Source: Kalmanozyma brasiliensis GHG001 (taxonomy: Eukaryota; Basidiomycota; Ustilaginomycetes; Ustilaginales). Taken from it: 64,000 nt of DNA. This document shows positions 22,780 through 33,147 of the stretch, in pieces. A program made the position numbers and the translations under genes. Numbering within the stretch: position 1 is the first letter of the stretch; every line of letters starts with the position of its first letter. The notes under the pieces are model-generated. The model was not told the origin of the DNA. It saw only the letters and a program-made list of their open reading frames with translations, and did not search any database. The stretch is taken from the NCBI RefSeq assembly GCF_000497045.1, contig NW_015961949.1, positions 434,001 to 498,000 of the forward strand. The letters run 5' to 3'.

Positions 22780-24088
22780 TGTTGCGAGAAGTATCCTTCG
22801 CGGGGATGAGGTAGGGGAAGAAACAGAGGCAGAAGGGAGCAGAAGGAAGCTAGAGAAGCGGAGGTAAGGGACTCGTCGGTATATATGACGCTGGGAGATG
22901 CGAGGCGTCTTGAACCACTCCTTCCTGCTTTGGGGTAGCGAGAGACAGTCAAGCGAGTCGGGCTCGTTTGCCAGGCGAGAACCTTGGCAAAGCCGTGTAT
23001 GGGACTGACAACCTCTGTCAATGCACACATGTGGCGTGGCGAGGGAACGCCGGCGTAGAAGCCGAGGGGCTAAGGTGCGGGGTTAGCCGCTGTCAACCCC
23101 ACAAAACGCGACGTCTCAAGGGCAGGACCTGTGTCCAGGACCAGTGTCCAGAGCGCTTGCTCCGCGACTTCCACGCTTCAGAGTGGGGAGAGCATTGAGC
23201 CCCGGGAGACACGCTTCAGGAACGGCAAAAGTGTGGGAGGCGCTCAGAGACATGCGCTAGCGAACAACGGATGGATGCCGCTGAGCTCGAACAACGGCAA
23301 TGCACCAGTCCGACAGGAGGAGAAGAGAGGTGCACGAGATTGCCGGCGACTGACGAGAGGACCGGCGAAATTTGACGAGGAAAAATGCGGGGGAATTCGA
23401 ATCGTCTGCCGCTGCGCTGCCGCATCTTTCTCCGCCCGCAAAAGTTTGTCGAGACGCCACCGCTGTCATCCATTAGGTGGACCTCCTCGCGCGCGCAGCA
23501 GACTCATCATTGTCGACGGTCGTTCATGGCTCGGCTATCACAGACGAGTGATACATGAGCTAACTGCAGGCAAGCGAGAGCAAATGTCGGTAGCGTGCCC
23601 CTCCTGAGCCTGATACCCCTGGCAGCGATGCAGGCTAGATGGACCAGCACCATACTCCTCCAATGTCATATGCTCATCTGTTGTCTATGGCAACGAGACG
23701 AGTGCGGGATCAGGAAGAGTGAGGATCAAGGAGTCGAAGAGCGGCAGAGCGAACAAGCGTCGTTTCGGCCAGGTTCGTCCGTAAAGAACCGCAGGAAGGG
23801 CAGCTGTGGGAATTCCCCGCAGCTTTCCAACCGCTGGTTGGCAGGGCATCTCTCCGTGCGGAGTTCAAGCCGTCCGAAGAGGCTTCTCGTGACCGTACTT
23901 GGGCTTGCATGCTTTCCCGATTCAAAGATCCGTGAGAGCAATGGTTTCTCAGATCGGTCGATACATTGCTGCAAGCGCTCTTCCCTCCCAAACGGTCAAT
24001 CAAGTTCTACGAGACATGAGAAGATGCATTGAGTTACGGATACGTGCTGAGCCAGTCAGCACTGCTGTCTATGATGAAGAGCTAAGAT
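22780..24088. other. Intergenic region between MFS promoter and ceramide synthase 3' end
   Basis: No gene was recognised in 1.3 kb. The MFS leader and promoter occupy the left end. A GCGAAATTTGA element sits at 23365-23375. A short imperfect direct repeat built on GTGTCCAG(G/A) lies near 23128-23153. Open frames here look random. Confidence 0.5.
22880..22886 (-). promoter_or_regulatory. TATA-like element of the MFS gene
   Basis: TATATAT about 100 bases upstream of the MFS start codon, in otherwise GC-rich DNA. The position suits a TATA box with a short leader and supports the ATG at 22779. Confidence 0.5.
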
Positions 24089-25693
24089 CTACTTGCGCTT
24101 GGACCTCTTCTTGGCCGAGCCATTCGATGATACTATCGAGCTTGCTTTCCTCGCCGCCGCCTCTTGCGCCGCCTCGACCATCTGCAGATCGTCATCCTCG
24201 TAGCTGCTCTCAGCATCGCTCCTCGAGTCGACCGCGCCCGCCTTGGTTACCACTCGATACGCTACCCTGCAGATCATGTAGAACCACATCAACAAGATAA
24301 TCTGCAGTGCGCACAGGAGCCCGATGAGCGTAAAGTAGGCTGTCCTGGTAAAGTAGTCTCCCGTGAGGTAGTTGGTTGGGCGGAAGGACATGACCTTCAG
24401 CGTGTCGGTGATGCAGCTCCATACCACCCTCATGTAAAGGATATGCCTCGTGACGAGCCATGAGACCATGAAGAGGCCAAACGCAATATCGCAGGTAGTC
24501 TGCCAGCCAGCGTATTTGAGCATCTTGGCGACATTGAGCGCGATATCGCTCGGGTCCATGAGGCAGAGGATGGCGTTGCCGACGCGGTGGTAGCTGCACA
24601 CGTACGAACCGGCGATGAGAGCGATGGTGATGACGTGGTGCGAGAACATCTGCCAGTGATCGGAGCGACGCGCTTCGACATGCAGCACAAAGAGCTGCTG
24701 GATGTAGAAGGCGCACGAGGCGAGATAGTAAAACTTGAAGAGAGGGTCGAGGCGGAACTGAGGGTAGTTGGTCCAGTATTCGACCGTATTCAAGGGCCAG
24801 TACGACTCGCGAGAGGCGATGTAGAGGCCAAGACTCCAGGAGCAAGTGTAGTAGATGAGACTAAAACCCTGCTCTGCGAATCGGAGAACCTCCTTTTCGC
24901 GGGTTCGGAGCGCTTTGGCTCGTTCGTTGAGTGCGTCGGACGATTGACGTTCGGATTTGCGTGGCTTCTTGACGTGAGGAACCGCCACCTCACCCAATGG
25001 GAGGAGGACGAACTTCATGAGCAGAGCGCGTGCGAGCGTGAAAAGAAGCACGAGCGTGCCAACAAAGAGAGCATCCTTGAGACCGCGTTCGTAGAGGTAG
25101 CCAGGGACGCCAGCGAGAAGCGCCCAAGGAGCAGAGACGTGAACGGAGTGATCACCAGCAAGACGGTGTGCTTGGTACTTGAAGGCAGCGATGGGCGAGG
25201 TGTTGTGGTCGGGTACTGGGTATGAGAGGCCGAGTGCGGCGCGTGTAAAGTTGTGAAGCGCCGTCAGCGGATGACCGAAACCGCGCGCGTCGCTGCGGAA
25301 GGGACCGATGCTGGCTTCGCCGACTAGATGGGAAGCGAGACCGGACCAATCTTGATGACCGCCTCGCTCGGATGCGTTGGGCAGATCGGAAGCGAATTGG
25401 GCGAGCGATGGCAGCCTGAGCCAGGATGGGATGATGGAGTGGAGCGAGTGCGGCAGATGCAAGTGCGAGGAGAGGTGGGCGAGAGAGAGGGAAGAGGGAG
25501 AAGAGAGGGTGTGCATCACAAGCAGGGCGATGAGACCATTGAAGGTGTACTGGATCTGTATCGAAAGCGACTCCTCGGCAGCTCTGCGTGTGGCGGACCA
25601 TTCTCTTGTCCTAGATGGTTTTGATGTGTAGCTCTTTGCAGGCTTGAAGGTTGAAGCGGCGGAGGGCCGCGAACGGTTGGCAGCTTTCGCCAT
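24089..25693 (-). CDS. LAG1: Ceramide synthase (Lag1/Lac1 family)
   Basis: 534 residues. The enzyme joins a fatty acyl-CoA to a long-chain base in the ER membrane. The TLC domain occupies about residues 265-500 and shows the Lag1 motif: DHWQMFSHHVITIALIAGSY (the conserved HH pair) and NAILCLMDPSDIALNVAKML (two conserved Asp). Upstream in the domain are SWSLGLYIASRESYWPLNT and FYIQQLFVLHVEARRSDH. Several hydrophobic segments precede it, including one at residues ~45-65. The C-terminus is acidic, then basic (KKRSKRK), as in fungal homologues with phosphorylated tails. It is divergent, across a 1.2-kb gap, from the LCB3 phosphatase gene, which acts on the phosphate form of the same long-chain bases. 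Confidence 0.94.
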   Translation of the reverse strand: MAKAANRSRPSAASTFKPAKSYTSKPSRTREWSATRRAAEESLSIQIQYTFNGLIALLVMHTLSSPSSLSLAHLSSHLHLPHSLHSIIPSWLRLPSLAQFASDLPNASERGGHQDWSGLASHLVGEASIGPFRSDARGFGHPLTALHNFTRAALGLSYPVPDHNTSPIAAFKYQAHRLAGDHSVHVSAPWALLAGVPGYLYERGLKDALFVGTLVLLFTLARALLMKFVLLPLGEVAVPHVKKPRKSERQSSDALNERAKALRTREKEVLRFAEQGFSLIYYTCSWSLGLYIASRESYWPLNTVEYWTNYPQFRLDPLFKFYYLASCAFYIQQLFVLHVEARRSDHWQMFSHHVITIALIAGSYVCSYHRVGNAILCLMDPSDIALNVAKMLKYAGWQTTCDIAFGLFMVSWLVTRHILYMRVVWSCITDTLKVMSFRPTNYLTGDYFTRTAYFTLIGLLCALQIILLMWFYMICRVAYRVVTKAGAVDSRSDAESSYEDDDLQMVEAAQEAAARKASSIVSSNGSAKKRSKRK

Positions 25694-26930
25694 GGTGATG
25701 AATTAAATGACCGCGTTCAAGGGTCAAGTTGTGAAGGTGAGCCGATAAGAGATGCTGCCTTTTGTACGGTGGTCGCGGAAGGAGAAGGCTGAGTATTAGT
25801 CTGATACCTCGAGATGTGGCCGTGGCTGGCTAAGCGTGTGGCGGAATGAAGTCAAACGAAAAGGGATGCCAAGCGGTGGGCGTGTTGCGAACTTGATCGG
25901 ATGCGAAGAAAGCAAACTTGGATGAAGCCAGGAGATGCCAGCAGAGGAGGGTATCAATGCGACCGAGATGGAATCGAGAACGGTGTGTATTTTGCCTTGA
26001 ATGCCGTGCCACGCGTTAGGCTGCGTGAGATTGAGCCTGTGGATGCCAATCGCGTCGGCGAAGGTGTTGATGATGGTGATGGTGGAAGTGATACTTGACC
26101 AGGGACAGATGGGAGATTAAACTTCTGGCTGTGGCTGGAAGGAACGAGAGTCTATCTGCACGGCCATTCAAAACGTGGACTCAGCAGCGCTTGGACTCTG
26201 GAGAGGAACACTCGAGCATAAGTTACCTTTTGCTGACAGTCTCACAAGACGCCTTTCTTCCCGTGCCTTCGCGGGTAAGATGAAATCATTTTTTTGCGCT
26301 TCTTGCTGCTGAGACACACAGCCAGACGGAGAAGATCAAGTCCAAAATTTAAAGTTGGCCACTCGAGAAGCACCGACCTGCTCAAGAAGAAAATCGTGCT
26401 CCTTATCCATATGCAAGACACTTTTGACTCCGTTCCCGTGCGCATTCTCACCGGCATGGGGTTCATTGTCCTTGATGCTCAAGCTGACATTGCCAATAGG
26501 GTGCTTGACGTCGGTGGGCCAGGTCAACGAGCGTATCAGCGACCACCTTTCACCGTGCGTGCATGCATGAGTCGAAGTGATGAGCACAGACCGGCTTCAA
26601 AGAGCGTTCCAGACGAGCAACAGCTGCCGAGCCCAACATTTCTTGACAGCGTTACGCCTCGCCTGTGTAATCTCGATACGCATCCAAGACAAATCGGACC
26701 CGATCTGCCGGCCGGCCCCATTCGGTATCCGGATCGCGTTCACGAGCAACACTTTTGGCTCCAAGCGAGCGTTTGAGCTTCCGACACACGCTTTTGCACC
26801 TCCCATATCGGCCTGAGCACAATCAAACTTGCTGCTTAGAAGCGACGTCCTACACGGCTGGAGACCGCCCTGCGACTCTGTTCGATGCAACTCATACCTC
26901 CCCAGAGTTAGCCCGACATCGTCTTCCACT
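25694..26930. promoter_or_regulatory. Divergent intergenic region, LAG1 / LCB3
   Basis: 1.2 kb between two divergent sphingolipid genes, holding both promoters. AT-rich patches occur near 26286-26300 and 26340-26352. No intact gene was recognised; open frames around 26290-26780 on both strands have no recognisable domain and were not called. Confidence 0.5.
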
Positions 26931-28970
26931 ATGACCGCAGGCTCCGTATCTGCCAACCTGCACCAACGCCGTGCGCCCGCCGTACGCGAGGCATCCACCT
27001 CGAGCGCAGACGAGGACCGCAAGATCTCTGGCAGCAACGGTGCCGCTCCTGCCTCGTCGTCCCGTCCCACACGTCCTTCGCTCGCCGTCAACACCGACCG
27101 CAGCTCGGACGGCGACAAGAAGCACAAACGCGGTCACATTCAGAAGCACGAAAAGATCGAGCGCATCGGTCTCCTTCGCGGCTCCTCCTACGTCAAATCG
27201 ACCGACAAGGACTCTGTCGCCGAACACGAGCTCACCACCTCGATAGGTCTGCAAGACGATGCCGTATACGACGCATATCTTCCGCGACCAATAGCCTTCC
27301 TTAGACGCATCATCGTTGCGATATTGAGAAAGGAAGCTCCCATTCACGAGCGTCATCAGAACTGGATTCGAAGACCCTGGCTCGACAGATACTTTGTCAA
27401 CACGTCGCTGCTGGGCACGCACTCCTTCTTCTTGGTCTTTCTGCCGATGGTGTTCTGGTTGGGCAGCCCACGATTCGGGAGGGGACTCATCAATGTGCTC
27501 GCTTTTGGCGTCTACATCTCGTCGGCGATCAAGGACCTCTTTTGCATTCCGCGACCCTACTCGCCGCCCGTCACGCGTCTCACTGTAGGCACGCATCATC
27601 TCGAATACGGCTTCCCTTCGACGCACTCGACCAACAGCGTTAGTATCGCCCTCTACATCTACCTCTGGGTGCGCAAGATGCGGGAAGCCGCTCAGCTGGA
27701 TAGCACGGGCTCGGCACTCTTCGACTCGTGGCTCTGGGAAGCCGGTCTGCTGTTCTACGCAACCAGCGTCGTGTACGGACGAATCTATGCAGGCATGCAT
27801 TCCATCATCGACTGCATTGCGGGATCAGCACTCGGCGCGGCCATCACAGCGGTCCAATGGGGTTTCTTCGACCAGATTGAGCAGTTTGTCAAGATCAACT
27901 CTTGGACCGTGCCCATCGCCATCATCCCTGCAGGTCTGCTCATGGTGTCGGTGCACCCGCAGCCAGTCGACGACTGTCCCTGCTTCGAAGACGCCATTGC
28001 ATTCATCTCGGTGGCCATGGGGGTCGCGCTAGCGAGATGGACCGGCATCCGATACGGGATGGTGCTCAACACCGATCCGCTCTTCCATCCTTTTTCGAAG
28101 CTCGTTGATCCGCTTGCCGGATATCAGGCTGCCAATATCACGGTGCCGACAACACCGTTGATTCAGATCCCCGTAGCAGGTGCAGCAGAGAGGTGGATCA
28201 AGCGAGGACTGGTCATGGTCATCGGGCTGGTCAACGTGCTTCTTTTGCGAGTCATTGTCAAGACAGCGTGCAAAGTCATCCTTCCACCCACATTCCGTCT
28301 TGTCGACGAGCTGATCGGCTTCAGTCTGCCACGACGACACTACACGCCTGCGAGCGATTACAAGAAGATCCCGCTGGCCGACCTCAGCGCTGTCCCCTCA
28401 GTCCTCGACCTGCCATCGCAGATCATCGTCACGGATGAGAGTGGCAATCAGCAGACCATCCAGTCGCCGGTGTGGTCCCCCACTTCGAGTCGACGCGGCA
28501 GTGCCGATCCCCGGTATGGTCTCAACGGCTCTTTCAGTCCGCTCTCCACCTCGTCCCCTCTTCTGGGGCGGTCACCTATGCATTCGCCCGTCCCGTCCCG
28601 CACCCCTAGTCCGAACCCCATCGAGATGCGTCGCGCGCTGTCACCGGCCGGTCGCAAGCCGAAGAGCAAGATCCAGTTCACCATCGGAACCTCCGCCGGC
28701 GACGACGAGGACTCGACCGACTCCCCCGTACAACAGGACCTTCCCATCCCACTGACACAGTCTAGAGCACATCCCAACTTCATCCCGCCCGACGAGCAGC
28801 TAGCGAGGAACTTGGCAGCAGACGTCAAGGGTACCACACCAAAAGAGGTCGAGAAGGAGGTCAAGCACTACGATGCGGATGTGCTGACCAAGGTCATTGT
28901 GTACACGAACATTGGGTTGTTCAGTGCGGGCTTCATTCCGGCGCTCTTCCAGCATCTCGGGCTGTGTTGA
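26931..28970 (+). CDS. LCB3: Long-chain-base-1-phosphate phosphatase (Lcb3/Ysr3 type, PAP2 family)
   Basis: 679 residues from the ATG at 26931 (MTAGSVSANLHQ); the in-frame region upstream has no ATG. The enzyme dephosphorylates dihydrosphingosine- and phytosphingosine-1-phosphate at the ER, feeding bases to ceramide synthase. The three PAP2 motifs are present: KDLFCIPRPYSPPV near residue 200, YGFPSTHSTNSVS near 226, and YGRIYAGMHSIIDCIAG near 280 with the catalytic His and the following Asp. About eight hydrophobic segments run from residue 155 to 480, and one more is at the C-terminus. The stretch from about residue 510 to 640 is Ser/Pro-rich and probably regulatory. It is longer than yeast Lcb3 (about 400) because of the N- and C-terminal hydrophilic parts. 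It is convergent with RSA4, 93 bases away. Confidence 0.93.
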   Translation: MTAGSVSANLHQRRAPAVREASTSSADEDRKISGSNGAAPASSSRPTRPSLAVNTDRSSDGDKKHKRGHIQKHEKIERIGLLRGSSYVKSTDKDSVAEHELTTSIGLQDDAVYDAYLPRPIAFLRRIIVAILRKEAPIHERHQNWIRRPWLDRYFVNTSLLGTHSFFLVFLPMVFWLGSPRFGRGLINVLAFGVYISSAIKDLFCIPRPYSPPVTRLTVGTHHLEYGFPSTHSTNSVSIALYIYLWVRKMREAAQLDSTGSALFDSWLWEAGLLFYATSVVYGRIYAGMHSIIDCIAGSALGAAITAVQWGFFDQIEQFVKINSWTVPIAIIPAGLLMVSVHPQPVDDCPCFEDAIAFISVAMGVALARWTGIRYGMVLNTDPLFHPFSKLVDPLAGYQAANITVPTTPLIQIPVAGAAERWIKRGLVMVIGLVNVLLLRVIVKTACKVILPPTFRLVDELIGFSLPRRHYTPASDYKKIPLADLSAVPSVLDLPSQIIVTDESGNQQTIQSPVWSPTSSRRGSADPRYGLNGSFSPLSTSSPLLGRSPMHSPVPSRTPSPNPIEMRRALSPAGRKPKSKIQFTIGTSAGDDEDSTDSPVQQDLPIPLTQSRAHPNFIPPDEQLARNLAADVKGTTPKEVEKEVKHYDADVLTKVIVYTNIGLFSAGFIPALFQHLGLC

Positions 28971-29063
28971 CACGCAATGAACAAGATTCACCACCAAAAT
29001 TGTATCACACCTTCAGTTCGTGCGATGCTCTGAAAGTGTTGCTGATTGCTGTGAGAAACGATG

Positions 29064-30932
29064 CTAATGCCTCCAGATCTTAACATTCTTATCCCTTCCA
29101 CCACTGGCGACCTTATCAGCGACAAAATCAACACAGTACACCTCGTCCGTGTGACCCGGCAGATCCTTCCTGATCTTAAACGTCTTGATCGGATCCCAGA
29201 GCTTGAGGGTCGAGTCCTTCGAAGCGCTGACGAGCAGTCTCGAGTCGCTCGACCAAGCCAATCGGTACACGGATGCCACATGCCCACGAAGAGTCGCGAT
29301 GAACTTGCCCGACTGCGCATCCCACAGCTTGACACTGTTATCGAACGATGCCGAGGCGATCTTTTTGCCGTCGGGGGAGAAGGCGACGTGGTTGACCGTC
29401 TTTTGGTGGCCCGTCAGACGGGCGATGGGTTTCTTGGGCGTCGCGGCGGTGCCTCCGATCTGAGGAGGCCACAGGAAGAGCGTGTGGTCGTCTGAGCCGG
29501 TAATGATCGTTTCCGGAAGACTACCGGACCCAGTGGCCTCTTTGTACCGCTTCAACGCTGAGGCGTGCGCATCCTCGTCCGAGGGTTGGACGTAAGACGG
29601 AGTGGAAGCGGTGGAAGAGGCACGACCAGTGTGATCGAAGGGTCCAGTGCGAAGGATGAAATCCGTCGAGAGCGCAATGGTGTTGACCCAATGCGCATGC
29701 TCGTTGAGATTGCGGATCAACTTGCCGCCCTCGGCAGACCACACCTTGACAGTTCGATCCGACGAAGCGGTGTAGATCGCACCCTCTCCACCCCAACGCA
29801 CGCAATTGACGGAAGCGGTGTGTCCGCCGAGCACGTACTCGCACCTGCCCAGGGTGGGATTCCACACGCGAACCGTACCGTCTTTCGAGCTGGACGCCAG
29901 ACGCGGGTTGATGTGATTGACGTGGATGGGCTCCCACGAGAGCGAGGTGATCCACTTGGTGTGTCCGCGCAGAGGTTTGCCCGAAGGCGCGGCGTTGCGC
30001 GCTGCTCGACGCTGCTTGACGCCCATCTTTGCTTTCGCATCCTCGCCGTTTTCCTGCTGTTCCTGCTCGGCCTGCCATTCTTCGTCCACCTGCTTGCCCG
30101 TCCGTGAGAGCCAACCCTTGCGACCTGTGAAGTTGGGATCCAGCGCTTGCCAGATCCACACCTCGCCGTCCATGCCGCCGGTAGCGAGCTTGCGCTCCCG
30201 ACCCTCCCACTCGGCGCAGAGGACCCAATTCGAGTGCCCGACGAGCGTGTGCATCGGTGTTTCCGTATCCAGATCCCACAGTCGGGCGGTCTTGTCACCC
30301 GCACCTGTTGCGAGAAGAGAGCCGGTGGGCGAGAAGGTACTGCAAAGAATCGGCGAAGCGTGACCGCTCATGGTGCTGGAGCATCGGCTGACGGGTCGGA
30401 CCTTGAACACCGCCTGCGGCTCAAAGACGACCGTGAGCGTGTCTTCCTGGCTGAGACCGAGCTTCTTTGCTGCTTGGGAACTGAGCACGTCCTGGGTGAG
30501 CGAGTCGTTGATCGGCAGTCGTGCGTTGCTTTTGACCAGTTCCACTTTCTCTTCTGTGTCGATGCCTGCGCTGGCTGTGAGCTGTTGCAGGTCGACGTGG
30601 AAGGCATATGGAAGATCGTCGTCGTCGTCATCATCATCGTCCGAGCTGGCTTCTGGGTCGTCTATCGATCGCTTCTTTGGACCTTGTGCTTGCTTGAGCT
30701 GACGTCTGAGCTGATTGATGATAGCCTGCAGCTCCTTCTGCCCTGTCGAGGCTGGCAGGTTGATGGTAGGGCCGAGAAGTGTGCCATCTTGACCGGACTG
30801 GAACTGGATGACGAGCGTCTCGGTGGACGGACCAAGTTGACCTTGTGATTGGAGCAAGGCAGCCTCGCGCGCCGCCTTCTCGTTCACTAGACGTTGCCTT
30901 TTGACTGACCTCTGTGGAATCTGTGTCGCCAT
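29064..30932 (-). CDS. RSA4: Notchless/Rsa4 WD40 ribosome-assembly factor
   Basis: 622 residues. Rsa4 binds the late nucleolar and nucleoplasmic pre-60S particle and is the substrate pulled by the AAA-ATPase Rea1/Midasin. The N-terminal NLE (ubiquitin-like) domain spans about residues 35-180 (LVIQFQSGQDGTLLGPTINL), interrupted by an acidic run of nine Asp. WD40 repeats follow to the end, with repeats such as GHASPILCSTFSPTGSLLAT, GHQKTVNHVAFSPDGKKIAS and PGHTDEVYCVDF, closing on KNVKIWRH. The protein is about 100 residues longer than yeast Rsa4, mainly from the Asp run and a Glu/Gln-rich insert between repeats near residue 285. It is divergent from RRP14, another 60S factor. Confidence 0.96.
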   Translation of the reverse strand: MATQIPQRSVKRQRLVNEKAAREAALLQSQGQLGPSTETLVIQFQSGQDGTLLGPTINLPASTGQKELQAIINQLRRQLKQAQGPKKRSIDDPEASSDDDDDDDDDLPYAFHVDLQQLTASAGIDTEEKVELVKSNARLPINDSLTQDVLSSQAAKKLGLSQEDTLTVVFEPQAVFKVRPVSRCSSTMSGHASPILCSTFSPTGSLLATGAGDKTARLWDLDTETPMHTLVGHSNWVLCAEWEGRERKLATGGMDGEVWIWQALDPNFTGRKGWLSRTGKQVDEEWQAEQEQQENGEDAKAKMGVKQRRAARNAAPSGKPLRGHTKWITSLSWEPIHVNHINPRLASSSKDGTVRVWNPTLGRCEYVLGGHTASVNCVRWGGEGAIYTASSDRTVKVWSAEGGKLIRNLNEHAHWVNTIALSTDFILRTGPFDHTGRASSTASTPSYVQPSDEDAHASALKRYKEATGSGSLPETIITGSDDHTLFLWPPQIGGTAATPKKPIARLTGHQKTVNHVAFSPDGKKIASASFDNSVKLWDAQSGKFIATLRGHVASVYRLAWSSDSRLLVSASKDSTLKLWDPIKTFKIRKDLPGHTDEVYCVDFVADKVASGGRDKNVKIWRH

Positions 30933-31473
30933 CTTGACGTTCTTTGATGAAGAAGGAGGAGGACAAGGCTGAGCAGGTGGTCTAGGTCGATGCTTGTGTG
31001 GAGTGCAGCCTGCTCAAAAATTTCAGAAGAAAAAAGTCACAGGCGAGAGAGGCAAACAGGGTCCAACTGAGCCAATCGGCCCCGATTTAGACTGCAGCTC
31101 AGCTGCCGCGAGATTTTTTTTCTTCGCTCGCAGATGAAATTTTGGAAATCGAGGCGAGCTGAGAGGCTGGCTGGGATATCCTCGTCCAGCTCACCTTGCC
31201 TGAAAGTAACCACGACCATCACCAGCGCGGCCAGGATCACAAGCTTGCACTCTCCAACCGGGCACCATCGACGACGATATACAGCAGGCTTGCTTGTACG
31301 TCTTCTAGTTTCTTCCAGGTGGAACGAGGAACGAACGGAAGAGACCTTCTACCTTTCTGGCGAATCTTCTTGCTTGAAGTGCAACCTTTCACGACACTGT
31401 CACATTCATTGCCTCCCACACTGCACTCGTCTCTAGCTACGGCATCAAACTGTCTCTTGATCATTTCGTCAAT
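30933..31473. promoter_or_regulatory. Divergent promoter region, RSA4 / RRP14
   Basis: 541 bases between the start codons of two ribosome-assembly genes. It carries two palindromic-core A/T elements in GC-rich context: CAAAAATTTCAG at about 31015-31026 and GAAATTTTGG at 31136-31145. Both resemble the yeast RRPE core (AAAAWTTT) found before ribosome-biogenesis genes. The functional equation is inferred. Confidence 0.55.
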
Positions 31474-33147
31474 ATGGCGGCATTAAAGGTAGCCTCAGCG
31501 AAGGCGTCCACCTCGGCCCTTCCCAACGGCACAAGCCCCAAGAAGACACCCACCAAGCTTTCCAAGTCGCCAAAGACGACCAAGGTCAACGGCACTGATA
31601 CCAACGCAGAAGCCTCCGCCTCAACGTCAGCAAGCGTCTCCTCCACTGTGCTTACGGGCAAGTACATCGACTCGTTGACGAAGCACAACAGCGCCTTCAC
31701 CTCGCTCCTCCACCTCATCCCACCGCAGTTCTACCTCACACGCGATGACGCCGACGACCTCGCAGAGGACGGCGCTTCGTCCAAGTACATGAAGAACAAG
31801 CGCAAGAAGGCCAAGTCAGAGATCGAGGCGAAAGAGCGCAAGGACAAGCTGCGCGAGGCAAAGAAGCAAAGGCTCGACCCAGACAACTTTGCCACTGTCA
31901 CCGACATCCAAGCTGAACGCGCTGCGGCCAAGGCAGCTCGCGAGGCAGCAGAAGCCGATTCGGATCTGGATATGGACATTGAGGGCATGGTGTCTGCCGA
32001 CGATGATGATGAGGACGACGAAATCAGAGGCGGGCCGAACGGCGCAGCAGGTGACACTGATGATGACATGCAAGATTCCGATGAGGAAGACCTTCCACCC
32101 AAGCCTTCCACCCAAGCTACCGATGCTGCCAAGAGTCCTGCTATCAAGAACGTCCAGACGGAAGGCGAGCGCAAAGCGTCGATCGACGCGCTACGTGCCA
32201 AGCTGCACGCCAAGATCGCAGGGCTTCAACGAAAGCGAGGCCTCCCGACAGACGCCACCGACGATGCATCGGAAGACGGAAGCAGTGTCATCAGCTCCAA
32301 GGACGAACTCCTGGAAGAGCGTCGCAGACAGCGATTCGACGCACGCGAACGCAAGAAGCAAGAGAAGAAGGATGCCAGGGCGGCAGCCAAGGCCAACATT
32401 AAGGCGAAGCGCGCTGGCATTGACAACGCCCCCAACGGGCAGAAGTCGAGCAACACGTTCAATGTTGCCACCAAGGCACCGGCGCTCCTTGTGGCTGAGC
32501 CGGGGTATGGCGACCAGCGCAACGGCGCTGCTGGTGCAGGCGCGTCCAGCATTGATGTCAACGGCAGCTCGCTCAACTTTTCATCTCTCGACTTCAAGCC
32601 TGTGGGTGCGTCAGGAGCAAACATTCCTGACTCGTCAGCTTCCGGCAAGAAGAACAGGCTTGCGCTGCCATCCGACCCCAAGGCCGCGCTTCAGGTCCTC
32701 GAAAGCCGAAAGAGGCAGGAAGAGGCCCGACGCGCCAAGCTGACCGCCAAGATGGGCGACGCACCCGATGCGCTCTCTGCCAAAGTGTCCGAGCTGGACG
32801 AGCAGAAGCAGTGGGACAAGGTGCTCGCCTCGGCGACGGGTGTCAAGATCCGCGACGACGAGAAGCTGCTCAAGAAGGCGGTCAAGCGCAAGGACAAGCA
32901 AAAGGAAAAGTCGAGCAAAGCGTGGAACGAGAGGCAACAGCAGGAGACACAGAAGCAGGCCGACCGCCAGAAGAAGCGCCAGGACAACATTGCAGCTCGT
33001 AAGGCGGCTAAGGGTGGCAAGAACGGCAACAAGAAGGGATCATCGTCGACGCTGTCCAAGTCCAAGACGCCTGTGGGGAAGAAGCCCTCCTTTGGAAAGG
33101 CAAGACCCGGCTTCGAGGGCAAGAAGATCGGAAGGTCAAAGAAGTGA
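31474..33147 (+). CDS. RRP14: Rrp14/SURF6 nucleolar protein
   Basis: 557 residues, very rich in Lys, Ala, Asp and Glu. Rrp14/SURF6 proteins act in early 60S (and 40S) maturation in the nucleolus. The N-terminal Rrp14 segment follows a low-complexity lead (TGKYIDSLTKHNSAFTSLLH at about residues 62-81; IPPQFYL; KYMKNKRKKAK). The C-terminal SURF6 domain covers about residues 225-540: ERKASIDALRAKLHAKIAGL, LPSDPKAALQVLESRK, WDKVLASATGVKIRDDEKLL, then AVKRKDKQKEKSSKAWNER and a basic tail. Long acidic stretches lie in the middle. The single exon and the ATG after a C/T-rich leader look normal. It shares a divergent promoter with RSA4. Confidence 0.9.
   Translation: MAALKVASAKASTSALPNGTSPKKTPTKLSKSPKTTKVNGTDTNAEASASTSASVSSTVLTGKYIDSLTKHNSAFTSLLHLIPPQFYLTRDDADDLAEDGASSKYMKNKRKKAKSEIEAKERKDKLREAKKQRLDPDNFATVTDIQAERAAAKAAREAAEADSDLDMDIEGMVSADDDDEDDEIRGGPNGAAGDTDDDMQDSDEEDLPPKPSTQATDAAKSPAIKNVQTEGERKASIDALRAKLHAKIAGLQRKRGLPTDATDDASEDGSSVISSKDELLEERRRQRFDARERKKQEKKDARAAAKANIKAKRAGIDNAPNGQKSSNTFNVATKAPALLVAEPGYGDQRNGAAGAGASSIDVNGSSLNFSSLDFKPVGASGANIPDSSASGKKNRLALPSDPKAALQVLESRKRQEEARRAKLTAKMGDAPDALSAKVSELDEQKQWDKVLASATGVKIRDDEKLLKKAVKRKDKQKEKSSKAWNERQQQETQKQADRQKKRQDNIAARKAAKGGKNGNKKGSSSTLSKSKTPVGKKPSFGKARPGFEGKKIGRSKK

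Noticed and set aside
26294..26776. 160-codon plus-strand open frame between LAG1 and LCB3
   Set aside because: It starts with TTG, has no domain, and an equally plausible frame exists on the other strand; likely chance.
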